Shown here one piece after another: positions 1 to 4,757 of a stretch of DNA of 5,192 bases. Origin of the DNA: Anaerolineae bacterium (lineage in GTDB: Bacteria > Chloroflexota > Anaerolineae > B4-G1). The stretch spans positions 1-5,192 of the forward strand of contig JAUWNP010000267.1 in the NCBI GenBank assembly GCA_030612585.1, read 5' to 3'. Below the pieces are notes generated by a model. The model made no database searches and was not told where the DNA came from. It worked only from the letters and a program-made list of their open reading frames with translations. Each line of letters begins with the position of its first letter. Positions within the stretch are counted from its first letter, which is position 1. Both the position numbers and the translations under genes were made by a program.

Positions 1-302
1 TCCCGCACGGCGATGTCGGCCAGGACCTTGCGGTCCAATTCCACCTCGGCCAGTTTCAGCCCGTGGATGAAGCGGCTGTACGAAAGGCCGTTCAGCCGCG
101 CCGCTGCGTTGATGCGCGTGATCCACAGCCGCCGCAGGTCCCGCCGTCGCTGACGCCGGTCACGATAGGCATACCATTGCGCCTTCATCCAGGCCTCGTT
201 GGCCCGGCGGAAGAGGCGATGGCGCGTGCCGTAGTACCCCTTGGTCTGGCGGAGTATCTTCTTATGACGATAGTGTGTTCTGGTTCCTCCCTTAACTCTC
301 AC
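1..302 (-). CDS. rplT: 50S ribosomal protein L20 (C-terminus cut by window edge)
   Basis: Ribosomal protein L20 binds 23S rRNA and is needed for early assembly of the large subunit. The first 100 codons are visible; the family is usually about 115-120 residues, so only the tail is missing. Family motifs are clear: [14 protein letters not shown] (residues 12-25), the very basic [17 protein letters not shown] (44-60) and [17 protein letters not shown] (63-79). The start is GTG at 302-300, giving [15 protein letters not shown]-containing ribosome site lies 10 nt upstream (313-316), and no in-frame alternative fits better. It starts 4 nt after the rpmI stop, so translation is probably coupled. 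In other bacteria L20 represses its own operon; no operator could be identified here by eye. Confidence 0.96.
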   Translation of the reverse strand, partial: MRVKGGTRTHYRHKKILRQTKGYYGTRHRLFRRANEAWMKAQWYAYRDRRQRRRDLRRLWITRINAAARLNGLSYSRFIHGLKLAEVELDRKVLADIAVR

Positions 303-306
303 AGCA

Positions 307-528
307 CTACTTCCCCTTTTCTCTCAGATACGGCGCTAGGCGACGCACACGCTGCTGCACGCCCTTCGACGTCACCGGAATTGTTTCGTCGAAGAGACGC
401 TTCACCCGTTTGCTCTTCTTGCGCCGCAAGTGGGATTTGCCTAACTTGGTGCGCATCAACTTGCCTTTGCCGCCTTTCGTCCGTCGGAAACGTTTTGATG
501 TGGCCTTATGCGTCTTGATCTTCGGCAT
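307..528 (-). CDS. rpmI: 50S ribosomal protein L35
   Basis: Small, very basic large-subunit ribosomal protein of 73 residues, slightly longer than the usual 64-66. The N-terminal signature [14 protein letters not shown] (1-14) followed by [21 protein letters not shown] (from residue 18) is diagnostic for L35. The family's C-terminal half is also present, with a conserved VxxxDxxxV-like segment followed by a basic tail. ATG at 528-526 is preceded by a weak GGGG ribosome site (536-539) that overlaps the infC stop region. The infC-rpmI gap is 10 nt and the rpmI-rplT gap is 4 nt, so the three genes form one operon. Confidence 0.96.
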   Translation of the reverse strand: MPKIKTHKATSKRFRRTKGGKGKLMRTKLGKSHLRRKKSKRVKRLFDETIPVTSKGVQQRVRRLAPYLREKGK

Positions 529-538
529 TCTCTTACCC

Positions 539-1087
539 CTATGCGCCTTTTTGCTTTGCTGGCGCCAAAACCATCAGCATCGTGCGTCCTTCCCGGTTCG
601 GCCTTTGTTCGATCATTGCCACGTCGGAGAGTTCCTCGGCAATCCGCGTCAGTTGCTCGATTGCAATCTCTGGATAGGTGACCTCCCGACCCCGGAAGCG
701 GACGCGTACTTTAACCTTCATCCCTTCTCCCAGCCAGCGCCGTGCATCACGAACCTTGAAATTTCTGTGATGATCGGTTGTCTTTGGACGCAGACGAATC
801 TCTTTGACCTCGACCTGTTTCTGTGCCTTACGCGCCTCTCGTTCCCGCTTTGCCTCCTGGTACAGAAACTTGCCGAAGTCCATCACCCGGGCGACGGGAG
901 GGTCCGCCGCTGGCGACACTTCCACCAGATCCGACTCGTGCTCATGGGCAACTGTCAAGGCCTCAGATAACGACACTACACCCAGGTGAGTGCCCTCTGC
1001 GTCAATGAGACGAACATGGGAAGCCCGGATTTGGTGGTTAATGCGATACTTCACGCGCTTGCTAGTGGTATACTTCTTTTTCCTAAT
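539..1087 (-). CDS. infC: Translation initiation factor IF-3, predicted AUU start
   Basis: IF3 binds the 30S subunit, blocks early 50S joining and rejects non-canonical initiation codons. The protein is 182 residues if started at ATT 1087-1085. An 11-residue basic N-terminal extension (RKKKYTTSKRV after the initiator) leads into the family opening KYRINHQIR (13-21). The IF3-N motif PPVARVMDFGKF spans about 63-74. A charged helical linker follows (75-93), then the C-terminal domain beginning KEIRLRPKT (95-103), with RRWLGEGMKVKVRVRFRGRE (116-135) inside it. The start choice rests on a near-perfect Shine-Dalgarno at 1095-1101, 7 nt before ATT, with an in-frame TGA directly upstream. The GTG at 1054-1052 has no ribosome site. 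AUU is the known infC start in E. coli and several other bacteria, where it allows autoregulation. The stop is TAG at 541-539, 10 nt before rpmI. Confidence 0.95.
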   Translation of the reverse strand: MRKKKYTTSKRVKYRINHQIRASHVRLIDAEGTHLGVVSLSEALTVAHEHESDLVEVSPAADPPVARVMDFGKFLYQEAKREREARKAQKQVEVKEIRLRPKTTDHHRNFKVRDARRWLGEGMKVKVRVRFRGREVTYPEIAIEQLTRIAEELSDVAMIEQRPNREGRTMLMVLAPAKQKGA

Positions 1088-1094
1088 TCAGCCT

Positions 1095-1101
1095 ACCTCC
1101 C
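1095..1101 (-). promoter_or_regulatory. Shine-Dalgarno that decides the infC start
   Basis: The minus strand reads GGGAGGT here, complementary to the 16S 3' end. Exactly 7 nt separate it from ATT at 1087-1085. No comparable purine run lies before the internal GTG at 1054. Confidence 0.85.
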
Positions 1102-1107
1102 TTACAA

Positions 1108-1123
1108 ACCGTATGTGCACGGT
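1108..1123 (-). other. Small hairpin at the predicted 5' end of the infC mRNA
   Basis: The minus strand reads ACCGT-GCACAT-ACGGT, a perfect 5-bp stem with a 6-nt loop. It begins within about 2 nt of the start point predicted from the promoter at 1128-1156, so it would cap the transcript and end 6 nt before the ribosome-binding site. A role in mRNA stability is an inference. Confidence 0.45.
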
Positions 1124-1127
1124 AGAG

Positions 1128-1156
1128 ATGATAACACAATTGCAGAAAGGTGTCAA
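1128..1156 (-). promoter_or_regulatory. Strong sigma70-type promoter of the infC-rpmI-rplT operon
   Basis: A consensus -35 box TTGACA (1156-1151) and a -10 box TATCAT (1133-1128) are separated by 17 nt. The predicted start point is about 1121-1123, giving a leader of only about 34 nt. The -35 box lies 20 nt beyond the thrS stop codon, so infC has its own supply of transcript besides any read-through from thrS. The leader is too short to hold a structured ribosomal-protein leader RNA. Confidence 0.85.
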
Positions 1157-1176
1157 ATCGCCCGGGCGGTCACTCG

Positions 1177-2976
1177 TCAGAGCAGTCGCCTTTCCGCCAC
1201 CGTTTCCTGCGCCAGCGCGAGGAAATCGTCCACGGGCATCGCGCCGGGCACGTTGCCGTCACGCATGCGCAGGTTCACCTGCCCGGCCTCCATCTCCCGG
1301 CCGCCGACGATGAGCATGTAGGGGACTTTCTGCAATTGCGCATCGCGGATCTTGGCCTGCATGCGCTCGCCCGAGTCGTCCACCTCGACCCGCAGTCCCG
1401 CCGCCTGCAGTTGTCCGGCCACGGAGCGGGCGTACTCCACGTGCCGGTCGGCGATGGGGATGAGTACCACTTGCACCGGGCTGAGCCAGACGGGGAAAGC
1501 CCCGGCGTAGTGCTCCACGAGGATGCCGAAGAACCGCTCCAGGCTGCCCAGCAGCGCCCGGTGCACCATGTAAGGCCGGTGCTCCTTGCCGTCCTCGCCT
1601 ATGTAGGCCATGTCGAACCGCTCAGGCAGGTTGAAGTCGAACTGGATCGTCGTGCACTGCCAGGCCCGCCCCAGTGCGTCCTTGATCTTGATGTCAATCT
1701 TGGGGCCGTAAAATACCGCCTCACCCTCCATCCGCTCGTAGGGCAGGTCCCGCGCCTCCAACGCCTTGACCAACGATACCTCGGCCTGTTCCCACATCGT
1801 GTCGGCGCCGGCGTACTTCTCCGGTTTTTTGGGGTCGCGCACGCTCAGTTCGATCTTGAACTCCTCAAAGCCAAAGCCACGCAGCAGGTCCAGGCTGAAA
1901 TCCAACACGCGCAAGATTTCGTCCTCGATCTGTTCTGGCGTGCAGAAGATGTGGGCATCGTCCTGCGTAAAGCCGCGCACCCGCAGCAAACCATGCAACA
2001 CGCCGCTGCGCTCGTAGCGATAGACCGTACCCAACTCGGCCCAGCGCAGGGGCAGTTCACGGTACGAACGCATGCGCGACTTGTAGATCAGGATGTGGAA
2101 CGGGCAGTTCATCGGCTTGATGTAGTAGTCCTGTCCGTCAACGTCCATGGGAGCATACATACCGTCTCGATAAAAATCGAGGTGTCCTGATGTCTCCCAC
2201 AGTTGTGCGCGACCGATGTGCGGTGAGAAAACGATGTCATAACCACCTTCGTAGTGCCGCTTGCGCCAGTAATCCTCGATCAGGACGCGTATCTGTCCAC
2301 CCTTGGGGTGCCAGTAGGCCAGACCTGCCCCGCCCTCCTCGTGGAAACTGAGCAGATCCAACTCCTTGATCAGCCGCCGGTGGTCCCGCTTCTCCACCTC
2401 CTCCCGCCAGGCCAGGAACTCCTCCAGTTGTTGAGCCGTCTCCCAGGCCGTGCCGTAGATGCGCTGGAGCATGGGGCGGCGCTCGTCCCCACGCCAGTAG
2501 GCCCCGGCCACGTTGAGCAACTTGATCGCGTCGGGGTTGATCTCCCGCGTATTGTCCACGTGTGGCCCCCGGCACAGGTCTACGAACGGCCCATCCTTGT
2601 AGATTGAGAGTTTGGGCGTTTCCTCCAGCGGTTCGCCGTACTCGTCCGTCCCGGCGGCCAGGATGCCATCAATCAACTCCAACTTGTAGGGTTGGTCGGC
2701 GAAGATGTGACGCGCCTCCTCCTCCAGGACCTCGCGGTACTCGAAGTCGTGTCCCCCAGCGATGATCTCTCGCATGCGGGCTTCGATCTCCACCAGGTCC
2801 TCCGGCGTGAGCGGCCGGGGCAGGTCGAAGTCGTAGTAGAAGCCGTTTTCGATGGGCGGGCCGATGGCGATCTTGCCTGCGGGAAACTTCTCCAGCACCG
2901 CCTGGGCCATCACGTGTGACGCCGAGTGGCGCACTTTGTAAAGATAACTTTCCTCGTACTTTATTTTCTCAGCCAT
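1177..2976 (-). CDS. thrS: Threonyl-tRNA synthetase, TGS-less form
   Basis: Class II cytosolic synthetase that charges tRNA-Thr; 599 residues against about 640 for the E. coli and B. subtilis enzymes. The difference lies at the N-terminus: the roughly 60-residue TGS domain is absent and the protein opens almost directly in the editing domain. That domain has RHSASH (H17, H21) and VDLCRGPH (D133, C135, H139), matching the post-transfer editing residues that clear Ser-tRNA-Thr. Catalytic motifs are KPMNCPFH (287-294), RGFTQDDAHIFC (334-345) and VHRALLGSLERF (471-482); by family alignment the zinc ligands are C291, H342 and H472. The anticodon-binding domain follows from about residue 500. The start is ATG 2976-2974, behind AGGAGG (2988-2983, 6-nt spacing). 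An in-frame ATG at 2991 has no ribosome site. Expression is governed by the T-box upstream. Confidence 0.97.
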   Translation of the reverse strand: MAEKIKYEESYLYKVRHSASHVMAQAVLEKFPAGKIAIGPPIENGFYYDFDLPRPLTPEDLVEIEARMREIIAGGHDFEYREVLEEEARHIFADQPYKLELIDGILAAGTDEYGEPLEETPKLSIYKDGPFVDLCRGPHVDNTREINPDAIKLLNVAGAYWRGDERRPMLQRIYGTAWETAQQLEEFLAWREEVEKRDHRRLIKELDLLSFHEEGGAGLAYWHPKGGQIRVLIEDYWRKRHYEGGYDIVFSPHIGRAQLWETSGHLDFYRDGMYAPMDVDGQDYYIKPMNCPFHILIYKSRMRSYRELPLRWAELGTVYRYERSGVLHGLLRVRGFTQDDAHIFCTPEQIEDEILRVLDFSLDLLRGFGFEEFKIELSVRDPKKPEKYAGADTMWEQAEVSLVKALEARDLPYERMEGEAVFYGPKIDIKIKDALGRAWQCTTIQFDFNLPERFDMAYIGEDGKEHRPYMVHRALLGSLERFFGILVEHYAGAFPVWLSPVQVVLIPIADRHVEYARSVAGQLQAAGLRVEVDDSGERMQAKIRDAQLQKVPYMLIVGGREMEAGQVNLRMRDGNVPGAMPVDDFLALAQETVAERRLL

Positions 2977-2982
2977 TGTTTT

Positions 2983-2988
2983 CCTCCT
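2983..2988 (-). promoter_or_regulatory. Ribosome-binding site of thrS
   Basis: A consensus AGGAGG lies 6 nt before ATG 2976. It selects this start over the in-frame ATG at 2991-2989, which overlaps the purine run itself. It lies downstream of the terminator, so it is transcribed only when the T-box allows read-through. Confidence 0.9.
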
Positions 2989-2999
2989 CATATATATAC

Positions 3000-3027
3000 A
3001 AAAAACCCCACGCCCTGGGGCGCGGGG
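3000..3027 (-). terminator. Intrinsic terminator of the thrS T-box
   Basis: On the minus strand CCCCGCGCC (3027-3019) pairs with GGCGTGGGG (3014-3006) in a 9-bp stem with one G-U pair and a CCAG loop, followed by six T (3005-3000). Its C-rich 5' arm is the segment that could instead pair with the GGG at the start of the T-box motif, so terminator and antiterminator exclude each other. Confidence 0.93.
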
Positions 3028-3240
3028 GTCTCCCACGTGGTTCCACCCAAGTTCCGCAACGCTGGGCGCTGCGACACTCTGCGGCGATAACGGGCCGTCC
3101 CGGAGCCCCATACTCTCGCGCGACGGCGATTTGAGGGACCCGCTCCCGGGGGGTTTTCCCGCCTGTCCGGCCAAGGGGGCTTGCAGCCTACGACTCCCTC
3201 TCTCTTGGACCTTCGCTGGACGGTACTCGTCCCGGTCAAC
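3000..3240 (-). promoter_or_regulatory. T-box riboswitch (threonine) controlling thrS
   Basis: Leader RNA that senses uncharged tRNA-Thr and lets RNA polymerase pass a terminator. Stem I runs from about 3239 to 3131: TTGA plus GGGAC at its 5' base pair with GTCCC plus TCAA at its 3' base. Recognisable T-box elements in order are GACGAGTACC near the stem I base (from 3231), AGAGAG (from about 3204), GGCTGCAAGCC (from about 3187), a probable specifier ACC (3154-3152) in GAAAACCCCC, the conserved CCGTTATC (3093-3086), and the T-box GGGTGGAACCACG (3048-3036). UGGA (3045-3042) would pair with a UCCA tRNA end, i.e. a U discriminator, as found in tRNA-Thr of some bacteria. The terminator follows. 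The threonine specifier fits the gene downstream. Confidence 0.94.
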
Positions 3241-3276
3241 GCTTTGACGATATTTGGTTGTGGCTATATGTCCTAA

Positions 3277-3350
3277 TGGGCGGTACAAGACTTGAACTTG
3301 TGACCTCCACGATGTCAACGTGGCGCTCTAGCCATCTGAGCTAACCGCCC
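3277..3350 (-). tRNA. tRNA-Val (anticodon GAC)
   Basis: A 74-nt cloverleaf. The acceptor pairs GGGCGGT with ACCGCCC and has discriminator A (3277). The D-arm is GCTC/GAGC with GG in its loop. The anticodon arm is CCACG-TTGACAT-CGTGG, anticodon GAC at 3316-3314. The variable loop is 5 nt, and the T-arm is ACAAG-TTCAAGT-CTTGT. It decodes GUC and GUU. CCA is not encoded (TTAGG follows), so a CCA-adding enzyme is required. Its 3' end is only about 37 nt from the first paired base of the thrS T-box. Confidence 0.97.
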
Positions 3351-3361
3351 GTGATGCTCAG

Positions 3362-3390
3362 ATTATACCATTATCCCCACCGCTTTGCAA
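3362..3390 (-). promoter_or_regulatory. Promoter of tRNA-Val (and possibly thrS)
   Basis: On the minus strand, -35 TTGCAA (3390-3385), a 17-nt spacer and a consensus -10 TATAAT (3367-3362). The predicted start point is about 3355, some 5 nt before the mature tRNA 5' end. The -35 hexamer is self-complementary and is also the best -35 for the opposite holB promoter. Confidence 0.82.
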
Positions 3391-3412
3391 GTGACGCTCA
3401 TTGTGCTACAAT
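3385..3412 (+). promoter_or_regulatory. Promoter of holB, placed for a leaderless mRNA
   Basis: -35 TTGCAA (3385-3390), a 16-nt spacer and -10 TACAAT (3407-3412). With normal spacing transcription starts at about 3419, 0-3 nt from the ATG at 3421. No Shine-Dalgarno precedes that ATG; the intervening bases are pyrimidine- and C-rich. Confidence 0.7.
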
Positions 3413-3420
3413 TCGCCCCG

Positions 3421-4422
3421 ATGAAAACGAACGACACCTGGGGCATCGTGGGGCACGAGTGGGCGGTGGCGCTGCTGCGGCGGGCGGTGGCAAGGGGAGA
3501 CGTCTCGCACGCCTATCTGTTCACCGGGCCGCCCGGCGTGGGCAAGACGACGCTGGCGCGGGCGCTGGCGGCTGCCCTGCTGTGCCAGGCTGAAGGGGAC
3601 GAGGGTGAGGTCCCCTGTGGCGTGTGTCGTGCCTGCCGCCTGGTGGCCAGCGGCAACCACCTTGACCTGCACATCGTTGCATCCGAACGGCCCGGCGCCA
3701 GTCTCAAGATAGACCAGGTGCGCGAACTGCAGCGCCAACTGGCGCTCACTCCCAACGAGGGACACTGGCGGGTGGCCATCCTGCGCCGCTTCGAGGAGGC
3801 CACCACCTCCGCCGCCAACGCACTGCTCAAGACGCTGGAGGAGCCCCCGCCCTATGTCGTGCTCGCGGTGCTGGCGAGCGATGCCGACCGTCTCCTGCCC
3901 ACGATCGTCTCCCGCTGCCAGCAGGTTCCCCTGCGCCCGTTGCCCGTACCGGCGGTACAGCAGGCCCTCGTCGAGCGCTGGAACGCGGAGCCAGAGCAGG
4001 CCGAACTCCTGGCCCACCTTTCGGGCGGGCGGCTGGGCTGGGCGGTGCGCACGCTCACAGACAAGAAAGCGCTCCAGCGTCGCGCACAGCGGTTGGATGA
4101 CCTGGATCGCCTCCTGGGTGTTTCTATCACCGAGCGCTTCCGCTACGCCGAGAAACTGGCCCGTGACCCGGTCGCCACGCAGGAGACGCTCGACCTGTGG
4201 ATCGGCTGGTGGCGGGACGTGTTGCTGCTGGCGGCCGAGGTGGACGCGCCGCTGACGAACGTGGACCGGGAGAGCACACTGCGCGACCACGCCCGTCGCT
4301 TCGGGGTGGAGCGGAGCGGTGGTGTGGTAGAGGCACTGCGCAGCGCGACCGACCGGCTGAAGCGCAACGCCAAGACGCGCCTCACGCTTGAGGTGTTGAT
4401 GCTTGACCTGCCCCGCTCCTAA
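3421..4422 (+). CDS. holB: DNA polymerase III clamp-loader subunit delta'
   Basis: AAA+-fold subunit of the complex that opens the sliding clamp at replication forks; 333 residues, the usual delta' size. Features in order are the opening WGIVGHEWAVALLRRAV (7-23), Walker A GPPGVGKT (36-43), a four-cysteine zinc module C55, C66, C69, C72, then TSAANALLKTLEEPP (129-143) and the SRC motif (164-166) of clamp-loader proteins. The C-terminal helical domain extends from about residue 210. The Walker B position reads VAILRRFEEAT (118-128), without the acidic pair of an ATPase such as DnaX. That, with the short length, favours delta' over gamma/tau. ATG 3421 is preferred over the in-frame TTG at 3385, which lies inside the promoter. 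The gene is divergent from tRNA-Val and convergent with the gene at 4752. Confidence 0.92.
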   Translation: MKTNDTWGIVGHEWAVALLRRAVARGDVSHAYLFTGPPGVGKTTLARALAAALLCQAEGDEGEVPCGVCRACRLVASGNHLDLHIVASERPGASLKIDQVRELQRQLALTPNEGHWRVAILRRFEEATTSAANALLKTLEEPPPYVVLAVLASDADRLLPTIVSRCQQVPLRPLPVPAVQQALVERWNAEPEQAELLAHLSGGRLGWAVRTLTDKKALQRRAQRLDDLDRLLGVSITERFRYAEKLARDPVATQETLDLWIGWWRDVLLLAAEVDAPLTNVDRESTLRDHARRFGVERSGGVVEALRSATDRLKRNAKTRLTLEVLMLDLPRS

Positions 4423-4426
4423 ATGC

Positions 4427-4449
4427 AAAAGCGAAGCCAGTGGCTCCGC
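4427..4449 (-). terminator. Minus-strand intrinsic terminator abutting holB
   Basis: On the minus strand GCGGAGCC (4449-4442), loop ACT, GGCTTCGC (4438-4431), then TTTT (4430-4427). This gives 8 pairs including one G-U. Read on the plus strand the same site has an A-C mismatch and no T run, so it should act only on leftward transcripts, stopping them just before the 3' end of holB. Confidence 0.55.
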
Positions 4450-4461
4450 CCTCCGAAAAAT

Positions 4462-4536
4462 GTTCGTAGTGATGACTTTGGTCGTCAATTGCAGGTATTC
4501 TTGGGCTAAAGAACGACTGAAGTCGTTACTACGAAC
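4462..4536. repeat. REP/BIME-like pair of inverted GTAG palindromes
   Basis: Two inverted units face each other. Each carries the tetranucleotide GTAG followed by T and a short hairpin. The left unit is GTAG (4466-4469), then GATGAC-TTTG-GTCGTC (4471-4486). The right unit, read on the minus strand, is GTAG, then AACGAC-TTCA-GTCGTT (4527-4512). The two arms (4462-4485 and 4513-4536) can also form one continuous 24-bp stem. GTAG plus an imperfect palindrome is the hallmark of REP units mobilised by RAYT (Y1) transposases; no such gene is in view. Confidence 0.65.
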
Positions 4537-4600
4537 GCCCAAATCAGGTCCCCTTATACACGACGGCGTCCACTCCCAGGAAGCGTCAAAGCCCAGGCAA

Positions 4601-4633
4601 AGAAACCAGGTTTTTGTCAAAAACCTGGTTTCT
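4601..4633. repeat. Perfect 15-bp inverted repeat
   Basis: AGAAACCAGGTTTTT (4601-4615), a GTC spacer, and its exact reverse complement (4619-4633). Each arm is itself nearly self-complementary around AAACC-A-GGTTT. No T run follows on either strand, so a simple intrinsic terminator is unlikely; a dispersed repeat is the better reading. Confidence 0.8.
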
Positions 4634-4677
4634 GGTCTACTCTCTGAGCGTTTACCTCCTGAAAATGCGCTGCGCGC

Positions 4678-4708
4678 GTCCAGAGGGGGGCAGAGCCCCC
4701 CTCTGGAC
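4678..4708. repeat. Perfect 13-bp G/C-rich hairpin
   Basis: GTCCAGAGGGGGG (4678-4690), loop CAGAG (4691-4695), and the exact reverse complement (4696-4708). It lies about 44 bp downstream of the stop of the leftward FGE-fold gene. The lack of a T tract argues against a standard terminator, although a very stable stem could still protect an mRNA 3' end. Confidence 0.8.
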
Positions 4709-4714
4709 TCCCCC

Positions 4715-4757
4715 CAGAGCCCAGAGTACCAGAGACCAGAGGGGCCAGAGATCAGAG
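4715..4757. repeat. Degenerate CAGAG quasi-tandem array
   Basis: CAGAG occurs at 4715, 4722, 4730, 4737, 4746 and 4753, i.e. every 7-9 nt, with two further copies inside the adjacent hairpin (4681, 4691). The array crosses the stop codon (4754-4752) of the leftward gene. Confidence 0.7.

Larger units (their letters stand above)
4423..4751. other. Gene-free convergent gap filled with inverted repeats
   Basis: No credible gene was found between the ends of holB and the FGE-fold gene; open frames here consist of repeat sequence and have no family resemblance. The gap holds the four palindromic elements and the CAGAG array listed separately. Only about 4543-4600 shows no structure to me. Confidence 0.8.

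Noticed and set aside
1160..1169. CGCCCGGGCG palindrome as a thrS terminator
   Set aside because: With a minimal loop only about three pairs remain and no T run follows; at most it is a protein-binding site.
1150..2190. 346-codon plus-strand frame opposite thrS
   Set aside because: It is antisense to the conserved ThrRS coding sequence and its translation has no recognisable domain; long shadow frames are expected in high-GC DNA.
3234..3239. TTGACC on the minus strand as a -35 box for thrS
   Set aside because: These bases form the 5' base of T-box stem I, and 17 nt further on there is only GCGAAG, not a -10 box.
2977..3318. An in-frame N-terminal extension of thrS through the leader and into the tRNA
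   Set aside because: It would translate the T-box, its terminator and part of tRNA-Val. AGGAGG before ATG 2976 and the editing-domain alignment mark the real start.
3406..4620. 404-codon minus-strand frame opposite holB
   Set aside because: It is antisense to well-conserved holB motifs, crosses the repeats, and lacks a ribosome site and family motifs.
4651..4657. A perfect AGGAGGT on the minus strand as a hidden gene start
   Set aside because: No ATG, GTG or TTG follows at usable distance and no coding frame continues.
4462..4757. A CRISPR array
   Set aside because: The repeats are inverted or very short, without regular 30-40-nt spacers, and no cas gene is in view.
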